DNA of 64,000 nt. It comes from Chryseobacterium caseinilyticum. Lineage in GTDB: Bacteria > Bacteroidota > Bacteroidia > Flavobacteriales > Weeksellaceae. The stretch lies in contig NZ_JACYFS010000005.1 in the NCBI RefSeq assembly GCF_014837145.1, positions 164,315 to 228,314 on the forward strand, read 5' to 3'. Each line of letters begins with the position of its first letter. The first letter of the stretch is position 1. Positions 20,006-27,603 of this stretch are shown in pieces. A model generated the notes under the pieces. That model was given only the letters and a program-made list of their open reading frames with translations. It was not told the origin of the DNA and ran no database searches. The position numbers and the translations under genes were made by a program.

Positions 20006-20141
20006 TAAGCCGGACAAGTCTATTACAACTAAAATAAACTCATAAAACTTTTTTAAAATGGATGTAGATTCAAATTAAAAGTAAATAAAATGTGTGAACA
20101 ATATCTGAACAAAAAAAATCATTTACAAACCTTCAGAAAAC

Positions 20142-20168
20142 AAAAAAATCCCGAAGAAATCGGGATTT
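20142..20168 (-). terminator. Terminator of the tRNA operon
   Basis: The stem AAATCCCGA with its complement (loop AGAAA) is followed on the minus strand by seven T residues. It begins seven bases past the 3' end of tRNA-Thr(GGT), the last gene of the operon. Confidence 0.85.
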
Positions 20169-20174
20169 GCTGTG

Positions 20175-20246
20175 AGCCAACTACGGGACTTGAACCCGTG
20201 ACCTCTTCCTTACCAAGGAAGCACTCTACCGCTGAGCTAAGTCGGC
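20175..20246 (-). tRNA. tRNA-Thr (anticodon GGT)
   Basis: A 72-base cloverleaf: acceptor GCCGACT with AGTTGGC (one G-U pair), anticodon stem CTTCC/GGAAG around loop TTGGTAA (anticodon GGT), T arm with GGTTCAAGTCC and a U discriminator. CCA is not encoded. It is the last of seven tRNA genes read on the minus strand and, unlike the others, is present once. Confidence 0.95.
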
Positions 20247-20253
20247 CTGAAAC

Positions 20254-20282
20254 AAAAAATCACACCAGAAGCGTGATTTTTT
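20254..20282 (-). terminator. Hairpin between tRNA-Gly copy 1 and tRNA-Thr(GGT)
   Basis: A perfect ten-pair stem, AAAAAATCAC with GTGATTTTTT, loops over nine bases. On the minus strand it ends in a T run and so can act as a partial terminator or processing signal inside the tRNA operon. A related hairpin follows the second tRNA-Gly copy. Confidence 0.6.
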
Positions 20283-20286
20283 ACTG

Positions 20287-20359
20287 AGCGGAAGACGAGG
20301 GTCGAACTCGCGACATTCAGCTTGGAAGGCTGACGCTCTACCAACTGAGCTACTTCCGC
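20287..20359 (-). tRNA. tRNA-Gly (anticodon TCC), copy 1
   Basis: A 73-base cloverleaf with acceptor GCGGAAG/CTTCCGC, anticodon stem TCAGC/GCTGA and loop CTTCCAA (anticodon TCC), U discriminator, no encoded CCA. Sequence is identical to the copy 426 bases away at 20713. Confidence 0.96.
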
Positions 20360-20445
20360 AATTTTGTTTCCAAAATTATTGGTAAACGCTTTGCAAACTT
20401 AGGCTTTTTGGCCAATATCTGCAAACTTTTTTTGAATATAAACTG

Positions 20446-20526
20446 TGGGGAGAGCAGGATTCGAACCTACGAAGCCGAAGCAACTGAGTTACAGTCAGTC
20501 CCATTTAGCCACTCTGGAATCTCCCC
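20446..20526 (-). tRNA. tRNA-Tyr (anticodon GTA), copy 1
   Basis: An 81-base class II tRNA with a long variable arm (TTGCTTCGGCTTCG region), acceptor GGGGAGA, anticodon loop CTGTAAC (GTA) and A discriminator. Identical to the copy at 20872. Confidence 0.96.
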
Positions 20527-20544
20527 TTGGTTTATATTAAAATG

Positions 20545-20618
20545 AGCTTCCAGAGGGATTCGAACCCACGACCCCGAGATTACAAATCACGTGCTCTGGC
20601 CAGCTGAGCTATGGAAGC
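20545..20618 (-). tRNA. tRNA-Thr (anticodon TGT), copy 1
   Basis: A 74-base cloverleaf: acceptor GCTTCCA/TGGAAGC, anticodon loop TTTGTAA (TGT), U discriminator. As I fold it, the anticodon stem and the T stem each carry one T-T mismatch; both copies share them, so they are not a local mutation. Confidence 0.93.
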
Positions 20619-20676
20619 ATTTAATAATTCTAAACTGAAGGCTGAGAGAAAAGCTACTCTGCAACAATTCAGCAGT

Positions 20677-20707
20677 GAAAAAAAAATCACCCTGATGAGG
20701 TGTGATT
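20677..20707 (-). terminator. Hairpin after tRNA-Gly copy 2
   Basis: The stem AATCACCCT with AGG(T)GTGATT, loop GATG and one bulged base, is followed on the minus strand by ten T residues. It ends the upstream tRNA cassette and corresponds in position to the hairpin at 20254-20282. Confidence 0.6.
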
Positions 20708-20712
20708 CTTTG

Positions 20713-20785
20713 AGCGGAAGACGAGGGTCGAACTCGCGACATTCAGCTTGGAAGGCTGACGCTCTACCAACTGAGCTACTTCCGC
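20713..20785 (-). tRNA. tRNA-Gly (anticodon TCC), copy 2
   Basis: Identical to the copy at 20287, including about 17 bases of 5' flank (AATTTTGTTTCCAAAAT). Transcribed from the minus strand as the third gene of the operon. Confidence 0.96.
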
Positions 20786-20871
20786 AATTTTGTTTCCAAA
20801 ATCATTGGTAACGGTTTGCAAATCTAGAAAAATCTTCTGAAACCTGCAAGTTTTTTTATCAATATAAACCG

Positions 20872-20952
20872 TGGGGAGAGCAGGATTCGAACCTACGAAG
20901 CCGAAGCAACTGAGTTACAGTCAGTCCCATTTAGCCACTCTGGAATCTCCCC
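20872..20952 (-). tRNA. tRNA-Tyr (anticodon GTA), copy 2
   Basis: Identical to the copy at 20446; class II tRNA with a long variable arm and GTA anticodon. Second gene of the operon. Confidence 0.96.
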
Positions 20953-20970
20953 GAGTTTATATTAAAAATG

Positions 20971-21044
20971 AGCTTCCAGAGGGATTCGAACCCACGACCC
21001 CGAGATTACAAATCACGTGCTCTGGCCAGCTGAGCTATGGAAGC
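20971..21044 (-). tRNA. tRNA-Thr (anticodon TGT), copy 2
   Basis: Identical to the copy at 20545. It is the first gene of the operon, about 40 bases after the predicted start of transcription. Confidence 0.93.
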
Positions 21045-21090
21045 ATAATAAAAAAGAATTCAAAAGATCGCTGTTCCTTTTTTGCGTGTG

Positions 21091-21122
21091 CAAATATAGA
21101 ACGGATTTTTTGAATTCTCAAA
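21091..21122 (-). promoter_or_regulatory. Promoter of the tRNA operon
   Basis: On the minus strand TTTG, a 20-base spacer and TATATTTG match the Bacteroidetes sigma-A consensus (TTTG / TAnnTTTG). It lies 46 bases before tRNA-Thr copy 2, with no other good promoter seen between the cassettes. Confidence 0.8.
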
Positions 21123-21151
21123 TTTTTAGTATGTTTTTTTTGACTTTTTTA

Positions 21152-21442
21152 CTAAGCCAGTTCTTTTTTCTTGATTAGTAGCTTCTTAGCTGTATCAACA
21201 CACTGGTCTAAGCTTTCCTCGAAGCTTGAGCAGGTCTTTTTTACAACGATATCGTCACCCGGAACGGCTAAAATAAGCTCTGTGGTTTTGTTTTCTCTGT
21301 CTGAAGTGTTTTCTACTTTTAAGAAAACCTTACAATCCTGAATTTTGTCGTAAAACGTAGCAAGTTTGTTTACTTTTTTCTCAATGTGATCTTCTAATGG
21401 TGCATGTGGTGTTAAACCAATTGACTGTACTGTGATCTTCAT
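21152..21442 (-). CDS. hpf: Ribosome hibernation-promoting factor, HPF/RaiA family (short form)
   Basis: 96 residues with the beta-alpha-beta-beta-beta-alpha fold of the family: MKITVQSIGLTPHAPLEDHIEKK, a central strand region and a C-terminal helix ending in Lys-rich KKLLIKKKEL. Binds the 30S decoding region in stationary phase, blocking tRNA and mRNA sites. It lacks the dimerising C-terminal domain of long HPF. Its ATG overlaps the xerC stop by four bases, so the two are translationally coupled. Confidence 0.9.
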   Translation of the reverse strand: MKITVQSIGLTPHAPLEDHIEKKVNKLATFYDKIQDCKVFLKVENTSDRENKTTELILAVPGDDIVVKKTCSSFEESLDQCVDTAKKLLIKKKELA

Positions 21443-22326
21443 AATTCTTCTTTTTTTGCGGCTCTTGGATGAGCCAGATTAAACACTTTTTTTAGTTGCT
21501 CTATATTGGCATTCGTATAGACTTGAGTACTGGCAAGACTTGAATGTCCTAATATTTTTTTTACTTTCGAAATTTCCGCCCCATTATCCAAAACATGTGT
21601 AGCAAAGCTGTGTCTTAATATATGAGGACTCTTTTTCTCTTTGGATGTTACAAGACTAAGATACTTATTAACGGCAAGGTAAACAAATTTTTCTGTGAGT
21701 TTTTTACCGTTTTTGTTGACGAAAAAGTATTCATCAAAATCCTCCTTTGGATTTCTGATACCGAGATAATCAGATAAAAGTTGGGTAAGTTTCTCTGAAA
21801 TGGGAACATAGCGTTCCTTGTTTCCTTTTCCTATGATCTTCAGCTCCTGTGATTCCAGATTTACATTTCCAAATATCAAGCCACAAAGTTCGGCTTTCCG
21901 GATGCCGGTTTGGTAAAGTGTTTCGATGATGCAGTGTTCCAGCAGGTTGTCTTTTTCAAGAGAAATTTTCTCATCAAGATTTTTCATTTCATCACTTGAA
22001 ATCGGAATTTGCTTCTCTGCGTAAAATTTAAGTGAACTGATATTTTCGACGGGTGAAGTTTTAATTTCCTGAATTTTCAGTAAAAATTTATAGAAACTGC
22101 GGAGGGTAGAAACCTTCCTGTTGATGCTTCTTTTGGCAATGTTTTTTTCGCTGAGTTCCACAATGAAGTTGCGGATGATTTTTTTATCTGCATTTAAAAG
22201 ATTTTCTGAACCTTCAGTACGAAGGTAGAATTCATAGAAATCTTCCAGATCTTTTTTATAGCTCGTTACGGTGTGTGAAGAATAGCGTTTTTCAAACGAT
22301 ATGTACTGAAGAAACTTGTCAATCAT
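21439..22326 (-). CDS. xerC: Tyrosine recombinase XerC-like
   Basis: Site-specific recombinase that resolves chromosome dimers at dif. An N-terminal SAM-like core-binding domain (1-90) is followed by the catalytic domain with all expected residues: R143 (GIRKAEL), K167, H235 and R238 (HILRHSFATH), H261 (LGHSS) and nucleophile Y270 (TQVYTN). The ATG at 22326 gives 295 residues starting MIDKFLQYIS; an upstream in-frame start at 22353 would add nine hydrophobic residues foreign to the family. It is followed by hpf with a four-base overlap. Confidence 0.92.
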   Translation of the reverse strand: MIDKFLQYISFEKRYSSHTVTSYKKDLEDFYEFYLRTEGSENLLNADKKIIRNFIVELSEKNIAKRSINRKVSTLRSFYKFLLKIQEIKTSPVENISSLKFYAEKQIPISSDEMKNLDEKISLEKDNLLEHCIIETLYQTGIRKAELCGLIFGNVNLESQELKIIGKGNKERYVPISEKLTQLLSDYLGIRNPKEDFDEYFFVNKNGKKLTEKFVYLAVNKYLSLVTSKEKKSPHILRHSFATHVLDNGAEISKVKKILGHSSLASTQVYTNANIEQLKKVFNLAHPRAAKKEEL

Positions 22327-22342
22327 AAAAAAGTGTAAAAAC

Positions 22343-22385
22343 AAAAAATTCACTCAATAAATATAACTATTTAAAGAGTGAATTT
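22343..22385 (-). terminator. Terminator after rpsU
   Basis: A ten-pair stem, AAATTCACTC with GAGTGAATTT, spans a 20-base AT-rich loop and is followed on the minus strand by a T run. It sits 23 bases past the rpsU stop and directly before the xerC start, so it would end or attenuate the rpsU transcript. Confidence 0.75.
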
Positions 22386-22408
22386 AGTATGCGTGTTAAG
22401 AAAATTTC

Positions 22409-22606
22409 TTAAGCCTGCTCTTCTTTGCTAAGATTTACTTGCTTGTAAGCAGCTTTAAGTCTTGCCTGTCTTAAAGTTACAGACGGCTTAATGAAAGCCT
22501 GTCTTGATCTTAATTGACGAACAGTACCTGTTTTGTCAAATTTTCTCTTATATTTTTTAAGTGCTCTGTCGATAGACTCTCCGTCTTTTACTGGAATTAT
22601 TAACAT
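22409..22606 (-). CDS. rpsU: 30S ribosomal protein S21
   Basis: A 65-residue basic protein, MLIIPVKDGESIDRALKKYK onwards, with the family's helical arginine/lysine-rich body (RKFDKTGTVRQLRSRQAF). S21 binds the 30S platform near the anti-Shine-Dalgarno end of 16S rRNA; in Bacteroidetes it helps hide that sequence, which fits the lack of Shine-Dalgarno sites in this window. Placement before xerC and hpf is the usual flavobacterial arrangement. Confidence 0.97.
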   Translation of the reverse strand: MLIIPVKDGESIDRALKKYKRKFDKTGTVRQLRSRQAFIKPSVTLRQARLKAAYKQVNLSKEEQA

Positions 22607-22629
22607 AAATTACATCTCATTTTGGATTG

Positions 22630-22660
22630 CAAATATATGACTTTTTTTATAATTGACAAA
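22630..22660 (-). promoter_or_regulatory. rpsU promoter
   Basis: On the minus strand TTTG, a 19-base spacer and TATATTTG form an excellent Bacteroidetes promoter 24 bases before the rpsU start codon. Confidence 0.85.
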
Positions 22661-22965
22661 TATTTAAATATAAAAAATATTTGTTTTTGAATAAGTTAAA
22701 CTTTGAAATTTATCGGTTTATTTTCAGTCACCAGTATATATTAAAATTAATATACTCAAATTATTTTTTTTATTAAATTTGCTGGATAAAACTAATACCT
22801 ATGAAGCTTATTTACAGTAACCTGGATAATTCTGTCAGGTTGTTATTTTCAAAATAATTTACGTTCAGCTTAGTCAAAAAGCATTTATTAGCCATTAATG
22901 GTTGATTTCAGCTGTGCTTTGCATGTCTCCACTCATAATAAATCCCTTTTTTTTACTTACATATG
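22661..22965. other. Gene-free AT-rich region before the large T9SS protein
   Basis: About 300 bases with no coding signal beyond a 17-codon frame at 22801. A -7-like box TAAATTTG lies at 22774-22781 on the plus strand and could start the transcript of the downstream T9SS gene, leaving a leader of about 175 bases; no good -33 box accompanies it. Confidence 0.5.
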
Positions 22966-25900
22966 ATGAAAAAGCTACTGTTTTCTTTTTTAATAATTTT
23001 TCATATTTCGTTGTTTGCGCAGGAAGATTGTGCTACTGCAATCAATGCCTGCGGGAATTCTGCTATCAACTACACTCCATCTGGTGTGGGAAACAGCAAT
23101 GAGGCTCTTGGCGGCTGTCTGCTTTTGGGCGAACATCACTCTGTCTGGTACAAATTTACTGTTTCAACAAGCGGAACATTAACGTTTAATATCACGCCCA
23201 CCGGAGCTGTTGATTATGACTGGGCAGTGTATGGTCCCAATAAAACATGTGCAAACCGGGGAGCTCCTGTGAGATGCAACTATGCTGAAACTACAGGAAG
23301 TACCGGACTGAATATGACGAATACCAACACTTCATCTACCTATAGTGACAGTCCGTATTGCAGGTATCTTGACGTGACTGCGGGGCAGACCTATTATCTT
23401 TATATTGATAATTTTTCGTCCACGGTGTATACTTTTAATTTAACTTGGGGCGGAACGGCGACTTTGGCTTCTCCTTTTGCAAACTCAACGACTGCGCCAA
23501 ATCCTTTTATTCCTCCGGGAAGTCCAGGTGCAACCGCTACAGCACCAAGAGAAATTTCTATTTGCGGAACGACTTCAACATTTAACTTCAGCAGTCTTTC
23601 TGCCGGTATTCTGAATGGAAATTCAAATTTTGCTGTAACTTATTATACTACAGCAAACAATGCGGCTTCGGGTACAAATCCTATTACAGCTCCTGTAACT
23701 GTAAATACCACAAATACTTATTATTATAATATCACTTACATTGATCCGGCAAATCCTAATTCTTCAATCAACGGCTGTAAACAGACCGGAAGTATTGTTT
23801 TTAGGAATAAAAGGCCTGTTGTAACAATCAGTACTCCCTCAAACAAAATCTGTTTTGGATCGGGTATCATTCTGACGTCAAGCAGTTCTACAGGAAATAT
23901 CTGGTCTACAGGAGAAACAACAGCCTCAATCACAGTCACGAATGCTGGAACTTATACTGTTACTACTAATAATGGAATTTGTACAAGTTTGCCGGCTTCA
24001 ATCACTGTTACCAAAGAAAGTGATCCAAATGTTCAGATTGCAGGAAATCTCATTGTATGTGGTGCCCCGACTCAACTGACTGCTACTGCAAACGGAACAG
24101 GAAATACTTATCTTTGGTCCACCGGCTCTACTGCCAGCTCAATTTCAGTTTCTAATGCAGGAACATACACGGTTACAGTAAAAACTACAGCCAACTGTTC
24201 ATACATGCAATCCGTAACGGTAGTTGATGGTGTTGTTCCGACAGTACAAAACAGTATTTTAGATCAATGTTCAGCAACAAGTACGGCACTGTTTAATCTC
24301 GTATCGGCACAGTCTGATATCAGCACAACTTCAGGTACGGGTTTTGATTTTTATTTGAATCAGGCAGATGCAATTGCGGGAAATACTAATTTTATTCCTA
24401 ATCCCAGTTCTTATTCTTCTGGGAATGCTTTAGTTTATGTAAGGGTAAAAACAGGAACGTGCTTTAGAATCGCTCAGCTTCAGTTAAATGTAACTGTAGT
24501 AGCGGCTCCTGTCATTACCGCGTCGTCAAATACCATCTGCTTTGGTGGCAATGTAACACTTACTTCTAATCTTGCATCAGGCAATTTATGGTCTACAGGA
24601 GCTACATCTCAGTCTATCACTGTTACTGCGGCAGGAACCTATACATTATCTTCTGTCAACGGACAGTGTTCGGGTGCGCCGGCTTCTGTCACAATTGTAC
24701 CTGAAGCCAATCCAAATGTTCAGATCAGTGGAAATTTAATAATTTGTGAAACGCCGTCAGTTTTAACGGCTTCATCATCTGGTTCAGGAAATACTTATTT
24801 GTGGTCTACCGGATCTGTGGCAGATCATATTACAGTTTCGACCGCCGGAACTTACACTGTCACTGTAAAGACACCTTCAAACTGCGAATATACTCAATCA
24901 GTTGTAGTAAGTCAAGGAGTGATTCCGGCAGTTCAGAATGCTTCCTTAAGTATTTGCTCAAACGGTTCAACTGCTGTCTTTAATTTAACTTCAGCTCAGG
25001 CTAATCTGAGTGCTACTTCGGGAGTGACTTTCGCTTATTATCTCAATCAGTCTGATGCCTTAGCGGGAAATACGAATGTAATTGCCAATCCTGCTGCACA
25101 TTCTTCCGGATCGGCAGTTATTTATGTAAGAATTAAATCTTCTGCCTGCTTTAAAATTGCTCAGCTTCAGCTTACTGTAAACGTAAAACCTGCACCAACA
25201 ATTTCATCCACAGGAATTGCAATCTGCAGTGGAAATCCTGTTACTTTAACTTCAAGTTTGCCTAACGGAAATCTTTGGTCTACGGGGCAGACATCACAAA
25301 GTATTGTTGTATCAACTCCAGGTGTTTATTCACTTACCAATAATGATGGTATTTGTACGGGCGACCAGGTTTCTTATACTGTTCAGGCTGGTGTAGATCC
25401 GAACTTGCAGATTACCGGAAATCTTACTTTCTGTCAGGGCTCTTCAAATATTCTTACTGCAGTAGCAGCGGGAACAGGAAATACCTATTTATGGTCCAAT
25501 GGCGTAACAACAGCTGCTAATAATGTTACCGTGGGAGGTTCTTATTCTGTAACGGTTACTACCAGCCAGGGATGCCAGTATCAAAAATCAGTAAATGTCA
25601 TCATGGATCCTCTTATTGTGGTTTCTGTTGCGGCACCCGGGCAGATTACCTGCACAACACCTCAGGTAATTCTGGATGCATCCAGTTCAGTATATGCTGC
25701 AGGGGCTACTTTAAGCTGGACGGCATCTGCAGGAGGAAATATTGTTTCGGGAGGATATACACTTACGCCTACAGTCAGCAGTGCCGGTACTTACACTTTG
25801 ACAATTACAAGTGCGACGCCACAGGGTTGTGTAAAGCAGGCATCAGTAAATGTAACTGCTAATACAGTATATCCTGACGTATCTTTAATTTCAGCAAAAT

Positions 25901-26787
25901 TGAAAATATGCAAAGGAGAAAGCACAGTTCTTACAGCTTTAGGTGCTGCAACATATACGTGGCAGGGACTTTCAGGTAACGGAAGTACACAAATCGTTTC
26001 ACCGGCAGTTACTACAACATATTCTGTTACAGGTACAAGTGCCAACGGATGTGTTTCGCTTACACCGGCAAATGTAACAGTCATTGTTGTTCCGGAAATA
26101 GAGTCTTCTCTGAATGATATACAGATCTGCAAAGGGGACCGCGGAATACTGAATGCCGGTGCCGGTGCAGGATACACTTATCTGTGGAATACGGGTGAAA
26201 CTACTCAGAATATCTACGTAACAAATGCCGGAAATTATTCTGTTGTCATCAATAACGGAACCTGTACAAAAACATTTTCTGCTGTGGTGAGCTATATTTC
26301 TCCTCCGGAAATCAAAGAAGTAACCTATAAAGATCCGTTCCTTACCATAAATGCAGTCAACTACGGGAACAGTGCACTCGAATATTCGATAGACGGGGGA
26401 GTGGTTTGGCAGGCTTCAAATGTTTTTACCGTGATGCGAAATGCACAGTATTCTGTGCGGGTAAGAAATAAAAATAACAGCTGTAATTCGGAAGTTGAAT
26501 ATTACACTTTTTTTATGTCTAATACCATTACTCCAAATCACGATGGGCTGAATGATGTTTTGGATTTTACCCAGGTAAGTTCCAATAAGGATTTTGAAGG
26601 TGAAATTGCAGACCGTTACGGCAAAGTAGTTTATAAAATTAATCCTAAAAACTTTATCTGGAATGGCAAATATTTAGGTTCTCCGCTTCCTACGGGTACC
26701 TACTGGTATAAAATTTCCTGGCAGGATCGCTTATCCCGTAAAAATGTTATGTTTTCAGGATGGATTTTGCTTAAAAACAGAGATTGA
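22966..26787 (+). CDS. Large secreted Ig-like repeat protein with type B T9SS (gliding-associated) C-terminal domain
   Basis: About 1273 residues. A signal peptide (MKKLLFSFLIIFHISLFAQ) is followed by a PPC-like domain (to about 165; YKFTVSTSGTLTFNI). The middle consists of several long Ig/PKD-like repeats of roughly 200-240 residues, each with the units NIWSTGETTASITVTNAGTY, NTYLWSTGS and ALVYVRVKTG. The C-terminal 90 residues, from NTITPNHDGLNDVLDF to PTGTYWYKISWQDR, are the CHU/gliding-motility-associated type B sorting domain. Such proteins are surface adhesins or filaments exported by T9SS. The second of two adjacent ATG codons is chosen; the difference is one residue. It stands alone. 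Confidence 0.92.
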   Translation: MKKLLFSFLIIFHISLFAQEDCATAINACGNSAINYTPSGVGNSNEALGGCLLLGEHHSVWYKFTVSTSGTLTFNITPTGAVDYDWAVYGPNKTCANRGAPVRCNYAETTGSTGLNMTNTNTSSTYSDSPYCRYLDVTAGQTYYLYIDNFSSTVYTFNLTWGGTATLASPFANSTTAPNPFIPPGSPGATATAPREISICGTTSTFNFSSLSAGILNGNSNFAVTYYTTANNAASGTNPITAPVTVNTTNTYYYNITYIDPANPNSSINGCKQTGSIVFRNKRPVVTISTPSNKICFGSGIILTSSSSTGNIWSTGETTASITVTNAGTYTVTTNNGICTSLPASITVTKESDPNVQIAGNLIVCGAPTQLTATANGTGNTYLWSTGSTASSISVSNAGTYTVTVKTTANCSYMQSVTVVDGVVPTVQNSILDQCSATSTALFNLVSAQSDISTTSGTGFDFYLNQADAIAGNTNFIPNPSSYSSGNALVYVRVKTGTCFRIAQLQLNVTVVAAPVITASSNTICFGGNVTLTSNLASGNLWSTGATSQSITVTAAGTYTLSSVNGQCSGAPASVTIVPEANPNVQISGNLIICETPSVLTASSSGSGNTYLWSTGSVADHITVSTAGTYTVTVKTPSNCEYTQSVVVSQGVIPAVQNASLSICSNGSTAVFNLTSAQANLSATSGVTFAYYLNQSDALAGNTNVIANPAAHSSGSAVIYVRIKSSACFKIAQLQLTVNVKPAPTISSTGIAICSGNPVTLTSSLPNGNLWSTGQTSQSIVVSTPGVYSLTNNDGICTGDQVSYTVQAGVDPNLQITGNLTFCQGSSNILTAVAAGTGNTYLWSNGVTTAANNVTVGGSYSVTVTTSQGCQYQKSVNVIMDPLIVVSVAAPGQITCTTPQVILDASSSVYAAGATLSWTASAGGNIVSGGYTLTPTVSSAGTYTLTITSATPQGCVKQASVNVTANTVYPDVSLISAKLKICKGESTVLTALGAATYTWQGLSGNGSTQIVSPAVTTTYSVTGTSANGCVSLTPANVTVIVVPEIESSLNDIQICKGDRGILNAGAGAGYTYLWNTGETTQNIYVTNAGNYSVVINNGTCTKTFSAVVSYISPPEIKEVTYKDPFLTINAVNYGNSALEYSIDGGVVWQASNVFTVMRNAQYSVRVRNKNNSCNSEVEYYTFFMSNTITPNHDGLNDVLDFTQVSSNKDFEGEIADRYGKVVYKINPKNFIWNGKYLGSPLPTGTYWYKISWQDRLSRKNVMFSGWILLKNRD

Positions 26788-26998
26788 TTTTACTTTGAGT
26801 ATAAATGCTTTAAACCAAAATTATTTTTCCGGATTTTCGGGAAGTAATTTTGGTTGTTTAAAATTCTTTTCACTATTTCACCGGGTTGATTTCAGTTTTG
26901 CCGGATCACTTAACTTTAGCAAAATGTGCTTGAAAGTATGTGGAAATTCTTCAAAAAATAAATTTTTCAGGCAAAGTATAATGTTAGTTTGATTTTTG

Positions 26999-27006
26999 TA
27001 TCTTTG
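26999..27006 (+). promoter_or_regulatory. -7 box of the tmRNA promoter
   Basis: TATCTTTG matches TAnnTTTG and lies 15 bases before the mature tmRNA 5' end. The matching -33 element is poor, so this is a moderate call. Confidence 0.6.
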
Positions 27007-27021
27007 CCTTCACTTAAACAT

Positions 27022-27418
27022 GGGGTTGACTGGTTTCGACAGCAAGGTCAATGGGTAAGTAAGCATGCAGAGAACCGTAGCGCGATCTCTTAAATCCCTT
27101 GCTACACAATTTTAACTGGCAACGAAGAGTTCGCTCTTGCAGCTTAATCCGAATAAAGTAAGATTTCAAGCGCTTTCCCGAAGATAGTAAGGAAGCAAGA
27201 TGTCTCACAAATGCTCTGTTCTGCGGCGTTTGATTCTGAGATATAGTAATGCAGAAATAAGGTTTTGGGAGCTTTGACCAAGACTCGAAAACCTCAGAAG
27301 ATAAGCTGGAAGTTGGGTGTTTGCTCTCTGCCTCCAGTCGAAAACCAACAGTAAAATAAGCATGTAGAAATCTTATGTATTGCTTGTTTGGACGAGGGTT
27401 CGAATCCCTCCAACTCCA
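27022..27418 (+). ncRNA. ssrA: Transfer-messenger RNA (tmRNA)
   Basis: Rescues stalled ribosomes with SmpB. The 5' end GGGGTTGACTGGTTTCGAC and the 3' end GGTTCGAATCCCTCC, CAACTCCA form the tRNA-like domain; acceptor GGGGTTG pairs with CAACTCC (one G-U). The resume codon GGC is at 27118 and the tag frame 27118-27147 reads GNEEFALAA then TAA, a normal proteolysis tag ending in ALAA. The molecule is about 397 bases, in one piece. The encoded 3' end is CA rather than CCA after the discriminator. Confidence 0.97.
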
Positions 27419-27426
27419 CAGGAATA

Positions 27427-27459
27427 AAATAAACCACCGAATTTCAGTGGTTTATTTTT
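27427..27459 (+). terminator. tmRNA terminator
   Basis: The stem AATAAACCAC with GTGGTTTATT is followed by five T residues, ten bases after the tmRNA 3' end. Confidence 0.85.
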
Positions 27460-27603
27460 GTTTATCTAATAAGTTTTTGAATATGAAAAGTATAAATATC
27501 CTTTAAATTGTAAATTTTTTATTTCTAATTCCAATAATCGGTGAACTAATTATGTTAATTTTGTATCAATTTCTGATTTATAACGAGATCTGCAGTTAAA
27601 TTT

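Larger units (their letters stand above)
20287..21044 (-). repeat. Tandem duplication of a Thr-Tyr-Gly tRNA cassette
   Basis: Every gene of copy 1 (20287-20618) recurs exactly 426 bases later (20713-21044). The tRNA bodies are identical while the Gly-Tyr spacers of about 86 bases have diverged in their middle (TTAGGCTTTTTGGCC against TCTAGAAAAATCTTC), so the duplication is not brand new and the genes appear kept alike by selection or gene conversion. Confidence 0.93.

Noticed and set aside
20090..21113. Several short plus-strand frames over the tRNA genes
   Set aside because: They run antisense through tRNA genes, and the duplicated cassette makes them look alike; no coding function is plausible.
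25791..26177. 128-codon minus-strand frame in the large T9SS protein gene
   Set aside because: Shadow of the repeat region on the other strand.
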